A DNA stretch of 44,016 nt from Sulfurovum sp. enrichment culture clone C5 (GCA_001493195.1 FAXN01000084.1:1-44016), one strand, 5' to 3'; positions 1-8,591 are shown, counted from the first letter of the stretch. Made by a program: numbers and translations. Notes: generated by a model not told the origin, from the letters alone.

Positions 1-927
1 AAAGGAAGTGGTGCATCATTTCCATTTAGCGTATATCAAGGTTGGATAAAATCTTATAATCAAGCAACAGGTATAAAAGTTGACTATATTAAAAAAGGTA
101 GTTCAGCAGGTGTTAAAGATATAAAAGCAAAAAGTGTTGATTTTGCAGGAACTGATGAAGCTTTGACAAAAGGTGAACTTGCAAGTTCTAATTTAGTTCA
201 GATCCCAAGTGTAATAGGTGCTATCACAATGAGTTATAATATTCCAGGTGTAAAAGGCTTGAAACTCTCTCGTGAAGCTATTGCCGCAATTGCTCTTGGC
301 AAAGTAAATTTTTGGGACGATGCGATTATTGCATCTGCAAATCCAGGGGTAAAACTTCCACATCAAAAAGTAACTTTTGTTCATAGAGCAGATGGAAGCG
401 GTACAACATTTAACTTTACTTATCATCTTAGTATGATATCTCCTGAATGGAGATCTTCTTTTGGTGCTGATAAATCTATAAACTGGCCTGGTAAACAACA
501 CATTGGCGGCAAAACAAATACAGGCGTTGCAGCACTTATCAAACAAACACCATATTCAATTGGTTATGTTGACTTTGCTGATGCAAGAAGTAATGGATTA
601 TCAATGGCTTCTGTACAAAATGCAAAAGGTCAATTTATAGCTCCAAGTGTAGCAGCATTTAAAGCAGCGGCATCAGGCGCAAACTTTAATCCTGCAAAAG
701 ATTTTTATGCTGTTATCACAAATCCAAAAGGTGTAGGAGCATATCCAATGGTTGCAGCGACTTATATATTGATACCAAAAGATGCTGCGAAAAGTAAAGA
801 AGTTGCAAAATTCTTTAGATGGTCTATCGACAAAGGTGATGGAGTTGCAGCTAATTTAGGATTTGTTCCATTAACTCCTGATGTTGCAGCAAAAATAAAT
901 AGCTACCTTAACTCAAAAGGTTTATAA
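1..927 (+). CDS. pstS: Phosphate ABC transporter substrate-binding protein PstS (5' partial)
   Basis: Periplasmic phosphate-binding protein that delivers phosphate to the PstCAB permease. The reading frame is open from base 1, and the first visible residues KGSGASFPF match the start of mature PstS proteins, so only the signal peptide and a few residues lie outside the window. Further family marks are DYIKKGSSAGVKD and FAGTDEAL near the start and HRADGSGTTFNFT in the middle, which carry phosphate-contacting Ser/Thr/Asp/Arg residues in known PstS structures. About 308 residues are visible. It heads the order pstS-pstC-pstA-pstB-phoU and is separated from pstC by two inverted repeats that may set its expression apart from the membrane subunits. 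The promoter lies outside the window. Confidence 0.96.
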   Translation, partial: KGSGASFPFSVYQGWIKSYNQATGIKVDYIKKGSSAGVKDIKAKSVDFAGTDEALTKGELASSNLVQIPSVIGAITMSYNIPGVKGLKLSREAIAAIALGKVNFWDDAIIASANPGVKLPHQKVTFVHRADGSGTTFNFTYHLSMISPEWRSSFGADKSINWPGKQHIGGKTNTGVAALIKQTPYSIGYVDFADARSNGLSMASVQNAKGQFIAPSVAAFKAAASGANFNPAKDFYAVITNPKGVGAYPMVAATYILIPKDAAKSKEVAKFFRWSIDKGDGVAANLGFVPLTPDVAAKINSYLNSKGL

Positions 928-934
928 TATTTAT

Positions 935-958
935 TGACTTGCCAAATTTGGCAAGTCA
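935..958 (+). promoter_or_regulatory. 24-bp perfect palindrome in the pstS-pstC gap
   Basis: TGACTTGCCAAA followed directly by its reverse complement, 7 nt after the pstS stop codon. No T-run follows. It could be a 3'-end stabilising hairpin for pstS mRNA or an attenuator. Confidence 0.6.
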
Positions 959-959
959 T

Positions 960-1004
960 ATAGATTTTCATAAAGTGTGTTTAGACACATTTTTCAAAAT
1001 CTAT
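960..1004 (+). promoter_or_regulatory. Long two-part hairpin between pstS and pstC
   Basis: Outer arms of 9 bp (960-968 with 996-1004) enclose, across a small internal loop, an inner stem (972-980 with 985-993, including one G-U pair) with a 4-nt loop. It ends 20 nt before the pstC ATG. Read through the inner stem alone, the run of T after ACACA resembles a weak intrinsic terminator. I infer partial termination or mRNA processing that makes pstS transcript more abundant than pstCAB. Confidence 0.6.
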
Positions 1005-1024
1005 TATTTTTCGGGAAAAACCTG

Positions 1025-1990
1025 ATGGAAAAATTTTTTAAAAATATATCTTTAGCAAGTGCTCTTGTGGTATTTGTTTTGCTTGTTGGTATATTTGTTA
1101 GTCTTTATAACAATTCAAAACCCGCAATTGATGAATACGGATTTAACTTTATAACTGATTCATCTTGGGGCGTTGAGATGCCAGTTCAAGACGATGCACA
1201 AAAAGCTACAACACAACTTTCTGAAAAAGAAAACAATGAGTTTATAGCTGATGATGAAGTGCCTGATTTTGTTAAAAAGCATGATACACAGGAGGAATCT
1301 TTAACTAAAATTGTATATGGCGGACTTGTACCGATTGTTGGCACAATTTTTTCTACACTCATTGCTATGGTATTTGCGATGCCGATAGCTATGGGGATAG
1401 CAATCTATTTAGCCGAAATTGCTCCTAAAAATATTGTTGCTCCAGTTGGTATAGCTATAGAGCTTTTAGCAGCAATTCCAAGCATAATATTTGGTATGTG
1501 GGGAATGTTCTATTTTGCACCAATTGTTCAAAATATTTTTGGAGGTTATCAAGTGTCTCTTTTGACAGCTGGACTTGTGCTGGGCATTATGATACTTCCT
1601 TTTATGGCTGCCATCACAAGAGATAGTATGAAAACAACCCCTGACGTTTTAAAAGAATCAGCCTATGCTATGGGGGCAACAAAGTTTGAAGTTATCAAAG
1701 ATGTTATTTTTCCTTATTCTAAAGCAGGGATAATAGGATCTATTATACTAGCACTTGGTAGGGCACTAGGAGAGACTATGGCGGTTGCTTTTTTGATAGG
1801 CTCAGTGTTTGAATTGCCTAAAAATATAACAGATCCAACTATATCTATTACAGTGGCAATGGCAAATAATTTTGGAGAAGCATCGGGACTTACTCTTAAT
1901 GCACTATTTTATCTCTCATTGATCCTTTTTGTTATTAGTTTTGGGATTATCTCATTGGCTAAATTTTACTTCCTGAGAAAGGTTCACTAA
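1025..1990 (+). CDS. pstC: Phosphate ABC transporter permease PstC
   Basis: Inner-membrane permease subunit, 321 aa, pairing with PstA to form the phosphate channel. After a first membrane segment there is a hydrophilic, acidic periplasmic stretch of about 60 residues, then five or more hydrophobic segments. The cytoplasmic EAA loop that docks on the ATPase is visible as AYAMGATKFEVIKDVIFPYS followed by ALGRALGETMAV. A GTG at 977 in the same frame would add 16 residues, but it sits inside the intergenic hairpin; the ATG at 1025 gives a normal PstC N-terminus (MEKFFKNIS) and is preferred, although its ribosome binding site is weak. The stop codon overlaps the pstA start by one base, so the two are translationally coupled. 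Confidence 0.94.
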   Translation: MEKFFKNISLASALVVFVLLVGIFVSLYNNSKPAIDEYGFNFITDSSWGVEMPVQDDAQKATTQLSEKENNEFIADDEVPDFVKKHDTQEESLTKIVYGGLVPIVGTIFSTLIAMVFAMPIAMGIAIYLAEIAPKNIVAPVGIAIELLAAIPSIIFGMWGMFYFAPIVQNIFGGYQVSLLTAGLVLGIMILPFMAAITRDSMKTTPDVLKESAYAMGATKFEVIKDVIFPYSKAGIIGSIILALGRALGETMAVAFLIGSVFELPKNITDPTISITVAMANNFGEASGLTLNALFYLSLILFVISFGIISLAKFYFLRKVH

Positions 1991-2799
1991 TGAGACTTTA
2001 TATAAACAAAACAATACTTTTTTTATCAACATTTTCTGCAATGATTGGTTTGGCATTTTTAGGATGGATACTTATTACCCTTATAGCCAAAGGCATAACC
2101 TCAGTTCATTTTTCATTGTTTTTGAATGATTTGGTTGACGGAGGTTTACGAAATTTAATAATAGGACAATTTATGATGGCAGGCATTGCTTCCATGGTTG
2201 CAATACCAGTTGGGATGCTTGCAGGTATTTATCTCCAAGAGTATGGCAAAGGGAAACATGTAAGGGTGATACGAGATTTAAGTGATGTTATGATGAGTGC
2301 CCCTTCTATTGTTATAGGAGCTTTCGTCTATGCTATTGTTGTCATCCCAACAGGCACAACGAGTGGATTTGCGGGCAGCATATCTTTGGCTATCATGATG
2401 GTACCAATTATTATAAATACTACTGATAATATGCTCTCTCTTGTTCCAAAAGAGCTTAGAGAAGCTGGTATGGCTTTGGGGGCGAGTAAATACAGAGTTA
2501 TACTTGATATTATTATCAAGGCGGCAAAGGTAGGTATAGTAACGGGATTACTGTTGTCGTTTGCTAGAATCATAGGAGAAACAGCACCTTTGCTTTTTAC
2601 TAGTGAAACAAGTAATTATTTTACTTTGGATTTAAGCCAATCATTTCCGTCTTTGACTGTAAGTATATATGATTTGGCCAATGACCCTCAAGAATCAAGT
2701 CGTGATCTTGCGTGGGCTGCTTCTTTTGTTTTAACAGTTTTAGTTTTAGCAATTAATCTGACTGGCAGATTTTTATCAAATAAGAAAAAAGGAAAATAA
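1990..2799 (+). CDS. pstA: Phosphate ABC transporter permease PstA
   Basis: Second permease subunit of the phosphate importer, 269 aa, with about six hydrophobic segments. The ATPase-docking EAA loop is seen as [19 protein letters not shown] followed by [12 protein letters not shown], as expected for PstA. Its ATG shares one base with the pstC stop (TAATG), and pstB begins 2 nt after its own stop behind an AAGGAAAA ribosome binding site. The length and both junctions fit a standard pst operon. Confidence 0.95.
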   Translation: MRLYINKTILFLSTFSAMIGLAFLGWILITLIAKGITSVHFSLFLNDLVDGGLRNLIIGQFMMAGIASMVAIPVGMLAGIYLQEYGKGKHVRVIRDLSDVMMSAPSIVIGAFVYAIVVIPTGTTSGFAGSISLAIMMVPIIINTTDNMLSLVPKELREAGMALGASKYRVILDIIIKAAKVGIVTGLLLSFARIIGETAPLLFTSETSNYFTLDLSQSFPSLTVSIYDLANDPQESSRDLAWAASFVLTVLVLAINLTGRFLSNKKKGK

Positions 2800-2800
2800 C

Positions 2801-3586
2801 ATGTCGATTGTTATGAAAATCGAAGATTTTAGCTTTGCTTATGCAAATACTACAAGTAAAGCTTTGAGAAATATAAATATGGATATCAAAAAAAACCATA
2901 TAACGGCACTTATAGGTCCAAGCGGTTGCGGAAAATCAACACTTTTAAGATCTCTTAATAGAATTCACGACCTATACCTTGGCAATAATTATGAAGGTAA
3001 TCTTTTATTGCTTAATGAAGAAAATGGCGAGATGGAAAATATATTGAATATTAAAAAAGAGAATGAATTTATCAACCTTAGACAAAAAGTAGGTATGATT
3101 TTTCAAAAACCTACACCATTTCCAATGAGTATATTTGATAATGTTGCATACGGTCTAAAAATAGCAGGTATTAAAAACAGAACAGAGCTTGAAGGAAGAG
3201 TAGAAGAAGCACTAAAAGGTAGTGTACTTTTTGATGAAGTAAAAGACAGATTAAAAGATAGTGCTATGGGCCTTAGTGGTGGGCAACAGCAAAGGTTGTG
3301 TATAGCCAGAGCCGTTGCTCTAAAACCTAAAGTCTTGTTGTTCGATGAACCTACAAGTGCTCTAGATCCAATATCAACATCAGCAATTGAAGAACTTATT
3401 TTTGAACTTAAAAAAGATATTAGTATAGCTATAGTAACTCACAATATGCAACAAGCAAGTCGGATAAGTGACTATACGGCCTTTATGTATCTTGGTGACT
3501 TGATAGAGTTTGGGGAGACTGAACAGATATTTATAAATCCAAAAATAAAACAGACAGAAGATTATATCACAGGGAGGTTTGGTTGA
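2801..3586 (+). CDS. pstB: Phosphate ABC transporter ATPase PstB
   Basis: Cytoplasmic ATPase of the phosphate importer, 261 aa, the usual PstB length. Walker A is GPSGCGKST, the Q-loop segment is [13 protein letters not shown], the ABC signature is [14 protein letters not shown] and Walker B is [12 protein letters not shown], followed by the H-loop IVTHNM. The phrase [10 protein letters not shown] is typical of PstB rather than other ABC ATPases. The C-terminus EDYITGRFG is also PstB-like. phoU starts one base after the stop codon, with its ribosome binding site inside the 3' end of pstB. Confidence 0.97.
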   Translation: MSIVMKIEDFSFAYANTTSKALRNINMDIKKNHITALIGPSGCGKSTLLRSLNRIHDLYLGNNYEGNLLLLNEENGEMENILNIKKENEFINLRQKVGMIFQKPTPFPMSIFDNVAYGLKIAGIKNRTELEGRVEEALKGSVLFDEVKDRLKDSAMGLSGGQQQRLCIARAVALKPKVLLFDEPTSALDPISTSAIEELIFELKKDISIAIVTHNMQQASRISDYTAFMYLGDLIEFGETEQIFINPKIKQTEDYITGRFG

Positions 3587-3587
3587 T

Positions 3588-4247
3588 ATGCTTACAAAAT
3601 TCGAAAATAAATTAAATGAAATAAACGAGGCAATGATATCTTTGGGAGAAAAAATAGTATCAGCAAATAAAGTGATACTTGAAGCTCTCAAAAGTAAAGA
3701 TTATTCAAACTTTAATGATGCAAAAGTTAGTTTAGCTGGCATTAGAGAAGAGGCACATACAATAGATATGAATATAGTTTCTACTTTGGCTCTTTTTGCA
3801 CCAGAGGCGAGAGATCTTAAAAATATGGTTTCATACTTAAAGATAACAAATGAATACATTAGAGCATCATCAAATACTAGAAGTTTTTTAAAAAATTTTC
3901 CAATTAAAACTGATGGAGAGTTGCGTCTAGAAAAACTTATGCCAAATATCATACTTTTACAGACATCTTGCGTTCAAGCACTAAAATTTGCAATAAGTAT
4001 GATAAAAGAGCAAGACGATAATATAGCAAAAGATTTATGTGTAAAAGTTAATATAGAAGAGGCAAAAGCCGATGATATATATTCTATTATAGAAAAAGAC
4101 CTGTTTGTAGAGATGCTAAATGCAAAAGAGCTTTCTCAAGAATATTTTCAAACACTTTCTCTTGTTAGGAAGTTAGAAAAGATAACCGATAGAGCAACAA
4201 GTATAGCGAATTTGCAATATAATGGATGCAATGAAAGCAATTGGTAG
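3588..4247 (+). CDS. phoU: Phosphate signalling protein PhoU
   Basis: PhoU-family regulator linking the Pst transporter to the Pho two-component system, 219 aa, all helical. Two repeats of the three-helix PhoU bundle are visible, with the characteristic acidic metal-binding segments EEAHTIDMNI in the first half and EEAKADDIYSIIEKD in the second, and TDRATSIA near the end. A TTG at 3579 extends the frame by three residues, but the ATG at 3588 has a good AGGGAGG ribosome binding site at the right distance and is chosen. The next gene, a response regulator, starts 9 nt downstream. Confidence 0.93.
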   Translation: MLTKFENKLNEINEAMISLGEKIVSANKVILEALKSKDYSNFNDAKVSLAGIREEAHTIDMNIVSTLALFAPEARDLKNMVSYLKITNEYIRASSNTRSFLKNFPIKTDGELRLEKLMPNIILLQTSCVQALKFAISMIKEQDDNIAKDLCVKVNIEEAKADDIYSIIEKDLFVEMLNAKELSQEYFQTLSLVRKLEKITDRATSIANLQYNGCNESNW

Positions 4248-4256
4248 GAGTATATC

Positions 4257-4958
4257 ATGCAAACATTGGTAAATAAATCACTCGCTAAAGAGATAGAGAT
4301 AGTTATAATAGAGGACGAAGTTGATATATTAGAACTTGTAGAATATGTGCTTTCTAATGAAGGTTATAAAGTTGCTGGATTTTTAAATACAGAACATGTT
4401 GTGCAATTCATAGATGAAGAAAATCCATCAATGCTAATAGTAGATAGAAATTTACCTGGCATTGAAGGCAGTAAATTTGTAGAAAATCTAAGAGATCAGG
4501 GATATACAATACCAGTAATATTCCTAACTGCAAAAGATGGCGAGAATGACATCATTGATGGGTTTGATAGAGGCGGAGATGACTATATGACAAAACCATT
4601 TAAACCAAAAGAACTTATAGCTAGAGTAAAATCACTCTTAAAAAGATCTGGCATCACCCAAGATAAATATTTAAAGTACAGAGATTTATATATCGATTGT
4701 CAAAAGCATGAACTTATTGTAGATAGTAAAAATATTGACTTGACAAATTTGGAGTATAAACTACTTACCACATTTATTCAAAATTCACATCAAGTTTTAT
4801 CAAGAGATTTTTTAAAAGATGCAATCTGGGAAGATGATGGAAGCTTTAACGATAAAACAATTAATGTTGCTTTAAATCGCCTAAAGAAAAAAATTGATCC
4901 ATTGGGAGATAGAAACTATTTTGTACCAGTATGGGGGATAGGATACAAGTTAGCTTAG
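4257..4958 (+). CDS. OmpR/PhoB-family response regulator (Pho type), copy 1
   Basis: DNA-binding response regulator, 233 aa. The receiver domain (about residues 14-130) has the acidic pocket IIEDE, phospho-acceptor Asp63 in IVDRNLPG, the switch Thr in FLTAKDG and the invariant Lys in MTKPFKPKEL. The C-terminal winged helix (about 140-233) ends with the typical VWGIGYKLA. Being last in pstSCAB-phoU makes it the likely phosphate regulator (PhoB/PhosR role), but no histidine kinase gene lies in the window. A TAGGAG ribosome binding site precedes the ATG. It is clearly paralogous to the regulator at 6852-7535. Confidence 0.93.
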   Translation: MQTLVNKSLAKEIEIVIIEDEVDILELVEYVLSNEGYKVAGFLNTEHVVQFIDEENPSMLIVDRNLPGIEGSKFVENLRDQGYTIPVIFLTAKDGENDIIDGFDRGGDDYMTKPFKPKELIARVKSLLKRSGITQDKYLKYRDLYIDCQKHELIVDSKNIDLTNLEYKLLTTFIQNSHQVLSRDFLKDAIWEDDGSFNDKTINVALNRLKKKIDPLGDRNYFVPVWGIGYKLA

Positions 4959-4986
4959 AATCAGTATAGCTTTTGATTATTATTTT

Positions 4987-5003
4987 ATTTACTATTAGTA
5001 AAT
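4987..5003. promoter_or_regulatory. 17-bp inverted repeat upstream of the olsF-like gene
   Basis: ATTTACTA and its complement TAGTAAAT around one central T, in the 122-bp gap between the response regulator and the acyltransferase gene, about 78 bp before its ATG. It could be a regulator binding site. It is too AT-rich to be a convincing terminator. Confidence 0.35.
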
Positions 5004-5080
5004 CTTGTTATGATAAACTTTTGATGTAATCAATATGTTACTACTTTGATATAGAATTATCATTATCCCAAGGAGAAATT

Positions 5081-6790
5081 ATGCAATCAACTGAAAAGTT
5101 TATGCTTCACCATTATCCAAAACTTTCTAAACTTCCAAAGCAAATTAAATCTAAATTATTTAGAACTCTAGAAGGGCTATTTCACGAAAAAGAGATAAAT
5201 AGTTTCTTAGAAAAAAATGCCCATAAAGATGTATTTGGATTTATTGAAGCGGTATTAGAATATTTCAACATAAGTAGCGGAGTTAAAAAACAAGAACTTG
5301 AAAGAATACCATCATTTGGAAAAGTATTAATCATAGCAAATCATCCGCTAGGTGCCTTGGATTCATTGGCTCTTATAGATGTTGTTAAAAATGTAAGAAA
5401 AGACATTAAAGTAGTTGCAAACTCTTTTTTATCTCAATTTGAAAATCTGTCAGATATTCTCATATCGGTTGATAATATAAAAAATAAAACAGATAAAAAA
5501 GCTATTATGGAGATATATGAAGCACTCAATAAACAGCAAGCGGTTATTATATTCCCTTCAGGAGAAGTTAGTAGAGCAAAACTAAATGGCATAAAAGACA
5601 CAAAATGGAGAAGTGGATTTTTAAAAATAGCCAAAAAGACGCAGGCTCCAATTTTGCCAATATACATAAAAGCTAAGAATTCTAAAATGTTTTATATGTT
5701 ATCTTGGATAAATAAATCTGTTGCAACGGCAACATTGCCTCATGAAATGTTTAAATCATTTGAAAAAAATATAGATTTTAAGATAGGCAATCCAATAGCA
5801 TTTGAAACATACAATATAAAAGGACTTGATATTGATAAAAATGTTAAACTTCTAAAAAAACATTTTTATAAAATTGCAAAAGGGAAAAAAGAGATTTTTG
5901 AAACACAAAGTCCTATAGCTTATGCAGAACAAAGACAAGACATAAAGCATGCCATTAAAAATGCTACTTTGCTTGGAAAAACATTTGACAATAAACAGAT
6001 TTTGCTTTATGATACAAAAAAAGAAGATAGTATCTTAAAAGAGATAGGACGATTAAGAGAGATTAGTTTTCGTTTTGTTGGAGAAGGTAGTGGCAGACGA
6101 AGAGATATCGACGAATTTGATAGATACTACAAGCATATTATAGTCTGGGATGATGAAGAACTTGAGATAGCTGGTGCTTATAGAATAGGTGTTGGATCTG
6201 AAATATTAAAAGAAAAAGGTTTTGATGGATTTTATACATCAAAACTCTTTAAATTTTCTCCAGAATTTAAAGATATAGCCAATGAAGGGATTGAGCTTGG
6301 GCGTAGTTTTGTTCAGCCAAAGTATTGGAATAGTAGAGCTTTGGATTATCTGTGGCAAGGCATAGGAGCATTTTTAAAATCAAACCAAGACATTAAGTAT
6401 CTTTTTGGGGCGGTTAGCATAAGTGACACTTTTAATGATATTGCAAAAGCTATGATGATAGATTTTTACTTAAACTATTTTGGTGCAAAATCTCAAATTG
6501 TTATACACAAGTACCCTTACACACCATTAGCCGAACACAAAGAAATATGTAAAAAAATTTTTGTTTATAATGACTATAAAAAAGATTTACAGACTTTAAA
6601 AGAGGAATTATCTGTTTTTAATTTAACTATACCAACTTTATATAAGCAGTATAGTGAATTGTGCGAAGATGGTGGTGTGAAGTTTTATGATTTTGGTGTT
6701 GATGTTGATTTTGGAAGCTGTATAGATGGGTTTATCGTTGCTGATATCACACTCATTAAAGATAGCAAAAGAAAAAGATACCTAGAGTAG
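5081..6790 (+). CDS. olsF: OlsF-like bifunctional acyltransferase (ornithine lipid synthesis)
   Basis: A 569-aa fusion. The N-terminal half is a PlsC-type O-acyltransferase: NHPLGALD at residues 87-94 stands in for the NHx4D catalytic motif, FPSGEVSR at 158-165 is the second block, and KWRSGFLKIAKKTQAPILPI follows. The C-terminal half is a GNAT domain of the OlsB type: RRRDIDEFDRYYKHIIVWDD, then AGAYRIGVG, then ELGRSFVQPKYWNSRALDYL. That domain order and length match OlsF, in which the C-terminal part N-acylates ornithine and the N-terminal part adds the second acyl chain. Ornithine lipids replace phospholipids under phosphate limitation, which fits the position between two PhoB-like regulators after pst-phoU. 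Start by AAGGAG. The substrate amino acid is inferred; it could acylate another amino acid. Confidence 0.78.
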   Translation: MQSTEKFMLHHYPKLSKLPKQIKSKLFRTLEGLFHEKEINSFLEKNAHKDVFGFIEAVLEYFNISSGVKKQELERIPSFGKVLIIANHPLGALDSLALIDVVKNVRKDIKVVANSFLSQFENLSDILISVDNIKNKTDKKAIMEIYEALNKQQAVIIFPSGEVSRAKLNGIKDTKWRSGFLKIAKKTQAPILPIYIKAKNSKMFYMLSWINKSVATATLPHEMFKSFEKNIDFKIGNPIAFETYNIKGLDIDKNVKLLKKHFYKIAKGKKEIFETQSPIAYAEQRQDIKHAIKNATLLGKTFDNKQILLYDTKKEDSILKEIGRLREISFRFVGEGSGRRRDIDEFDRYYKHIIVWDDEELEIAGAYRIGVGSEILKEKGFDGFYTSKLFKFSPEFKDIANEGIELGRSFVQPKYWNSRALDYLWQGIGAFLKSNQDIKYLFGAVSISDTFNDIAKAMMIDFYLNYFGAKSQIVIHKYPYTPLAEHKEICKKIFVYNDYKKDLQTLKEELSVFNLTIPTLYKQYSELCEDGGVKFYDFGVDVDFGSCIDGFIVADITLIKDSKRKRYLE

Positions 6791-6840
6791 AAAGTTACCA
6801 TAATCATTGTGTAAATTTTACATTAATATATATTGTATGT

Positions 6841-6846
6841 TATAAT
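6841..6846 (+). promoter_or_regulatory. -10 box of the second response regulator (possible leaderless start)
   Basis: TATAAT, ending 5 nt before the ATG at 6852. No Shine-Dalgarno is present, so transcription may begin at or next to the start codon. Confidence 0.55.
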
Positions 6847-6851
6847 CTTTT

Positions 6852-7535
6852 ATGCAAAAAGAAAATATTGAAATCGTAGTTATAGAAGATGAAGCTGACT
6901 TGTTGGAATTGCTTGAGTATCATCTCAAAAAAGAGGGATATCAAGTTTCAGGTTTTTTATCGGCAGAACATGTAGAACAATTCCTAGAAGAAGAAAATCC
7001 ATCTATTATGATTGTGGATAGAAACTTACCAAATATAGAAGGAAGCCAATTTGTAAAAAACTTACGACAAAAAGGCTATGATATACCGATTATATTTTTG
7101 AGTGCAAAAGATAGTGATGAGGATATAGAAGAAGGCTTTGAGATTGGTGGAGATGACTATATAACAAAACCATTCAATCCAAAAGAGTTGCTTTTGAGGA
7201 TTAACGCGCTACTGAAAAGAAGTGGATTATTGAATACTAGAGAAAAATACAAATATAAAAGTATTACTTTAGATTGTGCGAGCAGAAGCGTTCTCGTAGA
7301 TACAAAAGATGTGTCTTTGACAAATTTAGAGTTTGAAATACTTTTGTATTTTATGAAAAATATATCTAAAGTTATAGATAGAGATACACTTTATGATCTT
7401 TTTTGGAATGATAAAAAATCGGAACCAAATTATAATGCAATAAATGTAGCTATCACTAGGCTTAAAAAGAAGATAGATAATGATTCTAGCAGTTATATAA
7501 AGTCAGTGTGGGGAAGTGGCTATAAATTTGAATAG
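6852..7535 (+). CDS. OmpR/PhoB-family response regulator, copy 2
   Basis: DNA-binding response regulator, 227 aa. The receiver domain has VIEDE, phospho-acceptor Asp56 in IVDRNLPN, FLSAKDS and ITKPFNPKELL; the winged helix ends in VWGSGYKFE. It aligns without large gaps to the regulator at 4257-4958, and shared phrases such as EENPS, VDRNLP and IEGS show they are paralogues. It is flanked by olsF and ppk2, so it probably acts in phosphate or polyphosphate control. It lacks a ribosome binding site, and TATAAT lies 5 nt before the ATG. No partner kinase is encoded nearby. Confidence 0.92.
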   Translation: MQKENIEIVVIEDEADLLELLEYHLKKEGYQVSGFLSAEHVEQFLEEENPSIMIVDRNLPNIEGSQFVKNLRQKGYDIPIIFLSAKDSDEDIEEGFEIGGDDYITKPFNPKELLLRINALLKRSGLLNTREKYKYKSITLDCASRSVLVDTKDVSLTNLEFEILLYFMKNISKVIDRDTLYDLFWNDKKSEPNYNAINVAITRLKKKIDNDSSSYIKSVWGSGYKFE

Positions 7536-7567
7536 CCAATAAAATGTATTTCACATGGTAAAATAGA

Positions 7568-7573
7568 TATAAT
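7568..7573 (+). promoter_or_regulatory. Probable -10 box for ppk2
   Basis: TATAAT 36 bp before the GTG start of ppk2, which would give a leader of about 30 nt containing the GGAG ribosome binding site at 7600-7603. Confidence 0.45.
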
Positions 7574-7609
7574 AATCCTAATTTAATAATTATATATTTG
7601 GAGATATAA

Positions 7610-8461
7610 GTGGAGTTTGAAGATTTTTTACAACAATTTAATGCAGATAATATTTTTAAACAAAAAGTATTTAAAAAATTTTCATCTGCACTTCAAGAAG
7701 ATTCGTTAGAACCATATCAAGTTGAACTTATCAAGTTGCAAAACTATCTTGATAAACAAAACAAAAAGATGATTGTCTTAGTAGAAGGTCGAGATGCCTC
7801 TGGAAAAGGTGGTGCTATTAGAAGAATAACAAGATATATGAATGAAAAACATTATCGTATTGTTGCACTTGGGAAACCATCTGATGTTCAAAGAACACAA
7901 TGGTATTTTCAGAGATATGTTGAGCAGTTTCCTCATGGTGGAGAGATAGTTCTTTTTGATAGAAGTTGGTACAATAGAGCCATGGTGGAGCCTATTTTTG
8001 GATTTTGCACAAAAGAAGAATATGAAACATTTATAAAAAGTGTTCCAATTTTTGAAGTAGATTTGATAAATCATGGATTCTTTTTTGTAAAAATATATTT
8101 TTCTGTTACAAAAGATATGCAAAACTTTAGATTTCAAGAGAGAGAAACAAATCCTCTTAAGCAATGGAAGCTAAGCGAGATAGATTTGCAAATGCAAGAG
8201 AGATGGGATGATTTTACTCTTATGAAATATGAGATGTTGAAACGCACACACACTAGAAAAACACCTTGGACTGTTATAAGAAGTGATGATAAATTTAAAG
8301 CTAGGCTAAATGCCATAAAAACGATACTAAACCATGTTCCTTATGAAGATAAAAATATGGATTTAGATTTCACAGTAGATCCATTGATTGTACATGATGG
8401 ACGTAGAGAGATAGAGATTATGGAAATGGATTTAGCTAAACAAGGTAAATTTGTTGGGTAA
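7610..8461 (+). CDS. ppk2: Polyphosphate kinase 2 (PPK2 family)
   Basis: Cytoplasmic kinase transferring phosphate between polyphosphate and nucleotides, usually running towards NTP formation. At 283 aa it has the size of a one-domain PPK2. Walker A is EGRDASGKGGAIRRI (GRDASGKGG at residues 60-68), Walker B is FDRSWYNRAMVEP (Asp117), and the lid region has RFQERETNPLKQWKLSEIDL. It starts with GTG, 6 nt after GGAG. Canonical enzymes have RAGVE where this one has RAMVE. The nucleotide preference (ADP or GDP) cannot be read from the sequence. Its place after the Pho genes suggests use of stored polyphosphate during phosphate stress. Confidence 0.93.
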   Translation: MEFEDFLQQFNADNIFKQKVFKKFSSALQEDSLEPYQVELIKLQNYLDKQNKKMIVLVEGRDASGKGGAIRRITRYMNEKHYRIVALGKPSDVQRTQWYFQRYVEQFPHGGEIVLFDRSWYNRAMVEPIFGFCTKEEYETFIKSVPIFEVDLINHGFFFVKIYFSVTKDMQNFRFQERETNPLKQWKLSEIDLQMQERWDDFTLMKYEMLKRTHTRKTPWTVIRSDDKFKARLNAIKTILNHVPYEDKNMDLDFTVDPLIVHDGRREIEIMEMDLAKQGKFVG

Positions 8462-8464
8462 AAT

Positions 8465-8494
8465 CCACCATTTAAAAAAAATGGTGGCAATTTT
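8465..8494 (+). terminator. Intrinsic terminator after ppk2
   Basis: Perfect 9-bp stem CCACCATTT/AAATGGTGG (8465-8473 with 8479-8487), A-rich 5-nt loop, then a short T stretch at 8491-8494. It starts 4 nt after the ppk2 stop. Confidence 0.75.
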
Positions 8495-8591
8495 AAAGAA
8501 GGAGTAAAAGAATTGCAAAATAAATCTTGCAACAATAGAATTTTACTTCAAAAAGATTAATAGTTGTAAAACAAAAAGGGCAAAATAATTA

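Noticed and set aside
977-1024. GTG-initiated 16-residue extension of PstC
   Set aside because: The GTG is inside a hairpin and lacks a ribosome binding site; the ATG at 1025 gives the normal N-terminus.
7778-8164. 128-codon minus-strand frame inside ppk2
   Set aside because: It lies wholly within a strongly supported ppk2 coding region, has odd composition and has no plausible start signals.
4959-8461. Pho boxes of the Campylobacter direct-repeat type (GTTTC repeats) before the Pho-island genes
   Set aside because: I looked for paired GTTTC-like repeats upstream of olsF, the second regulator and ppk2 and found none; the pstS promoter is outside the window.
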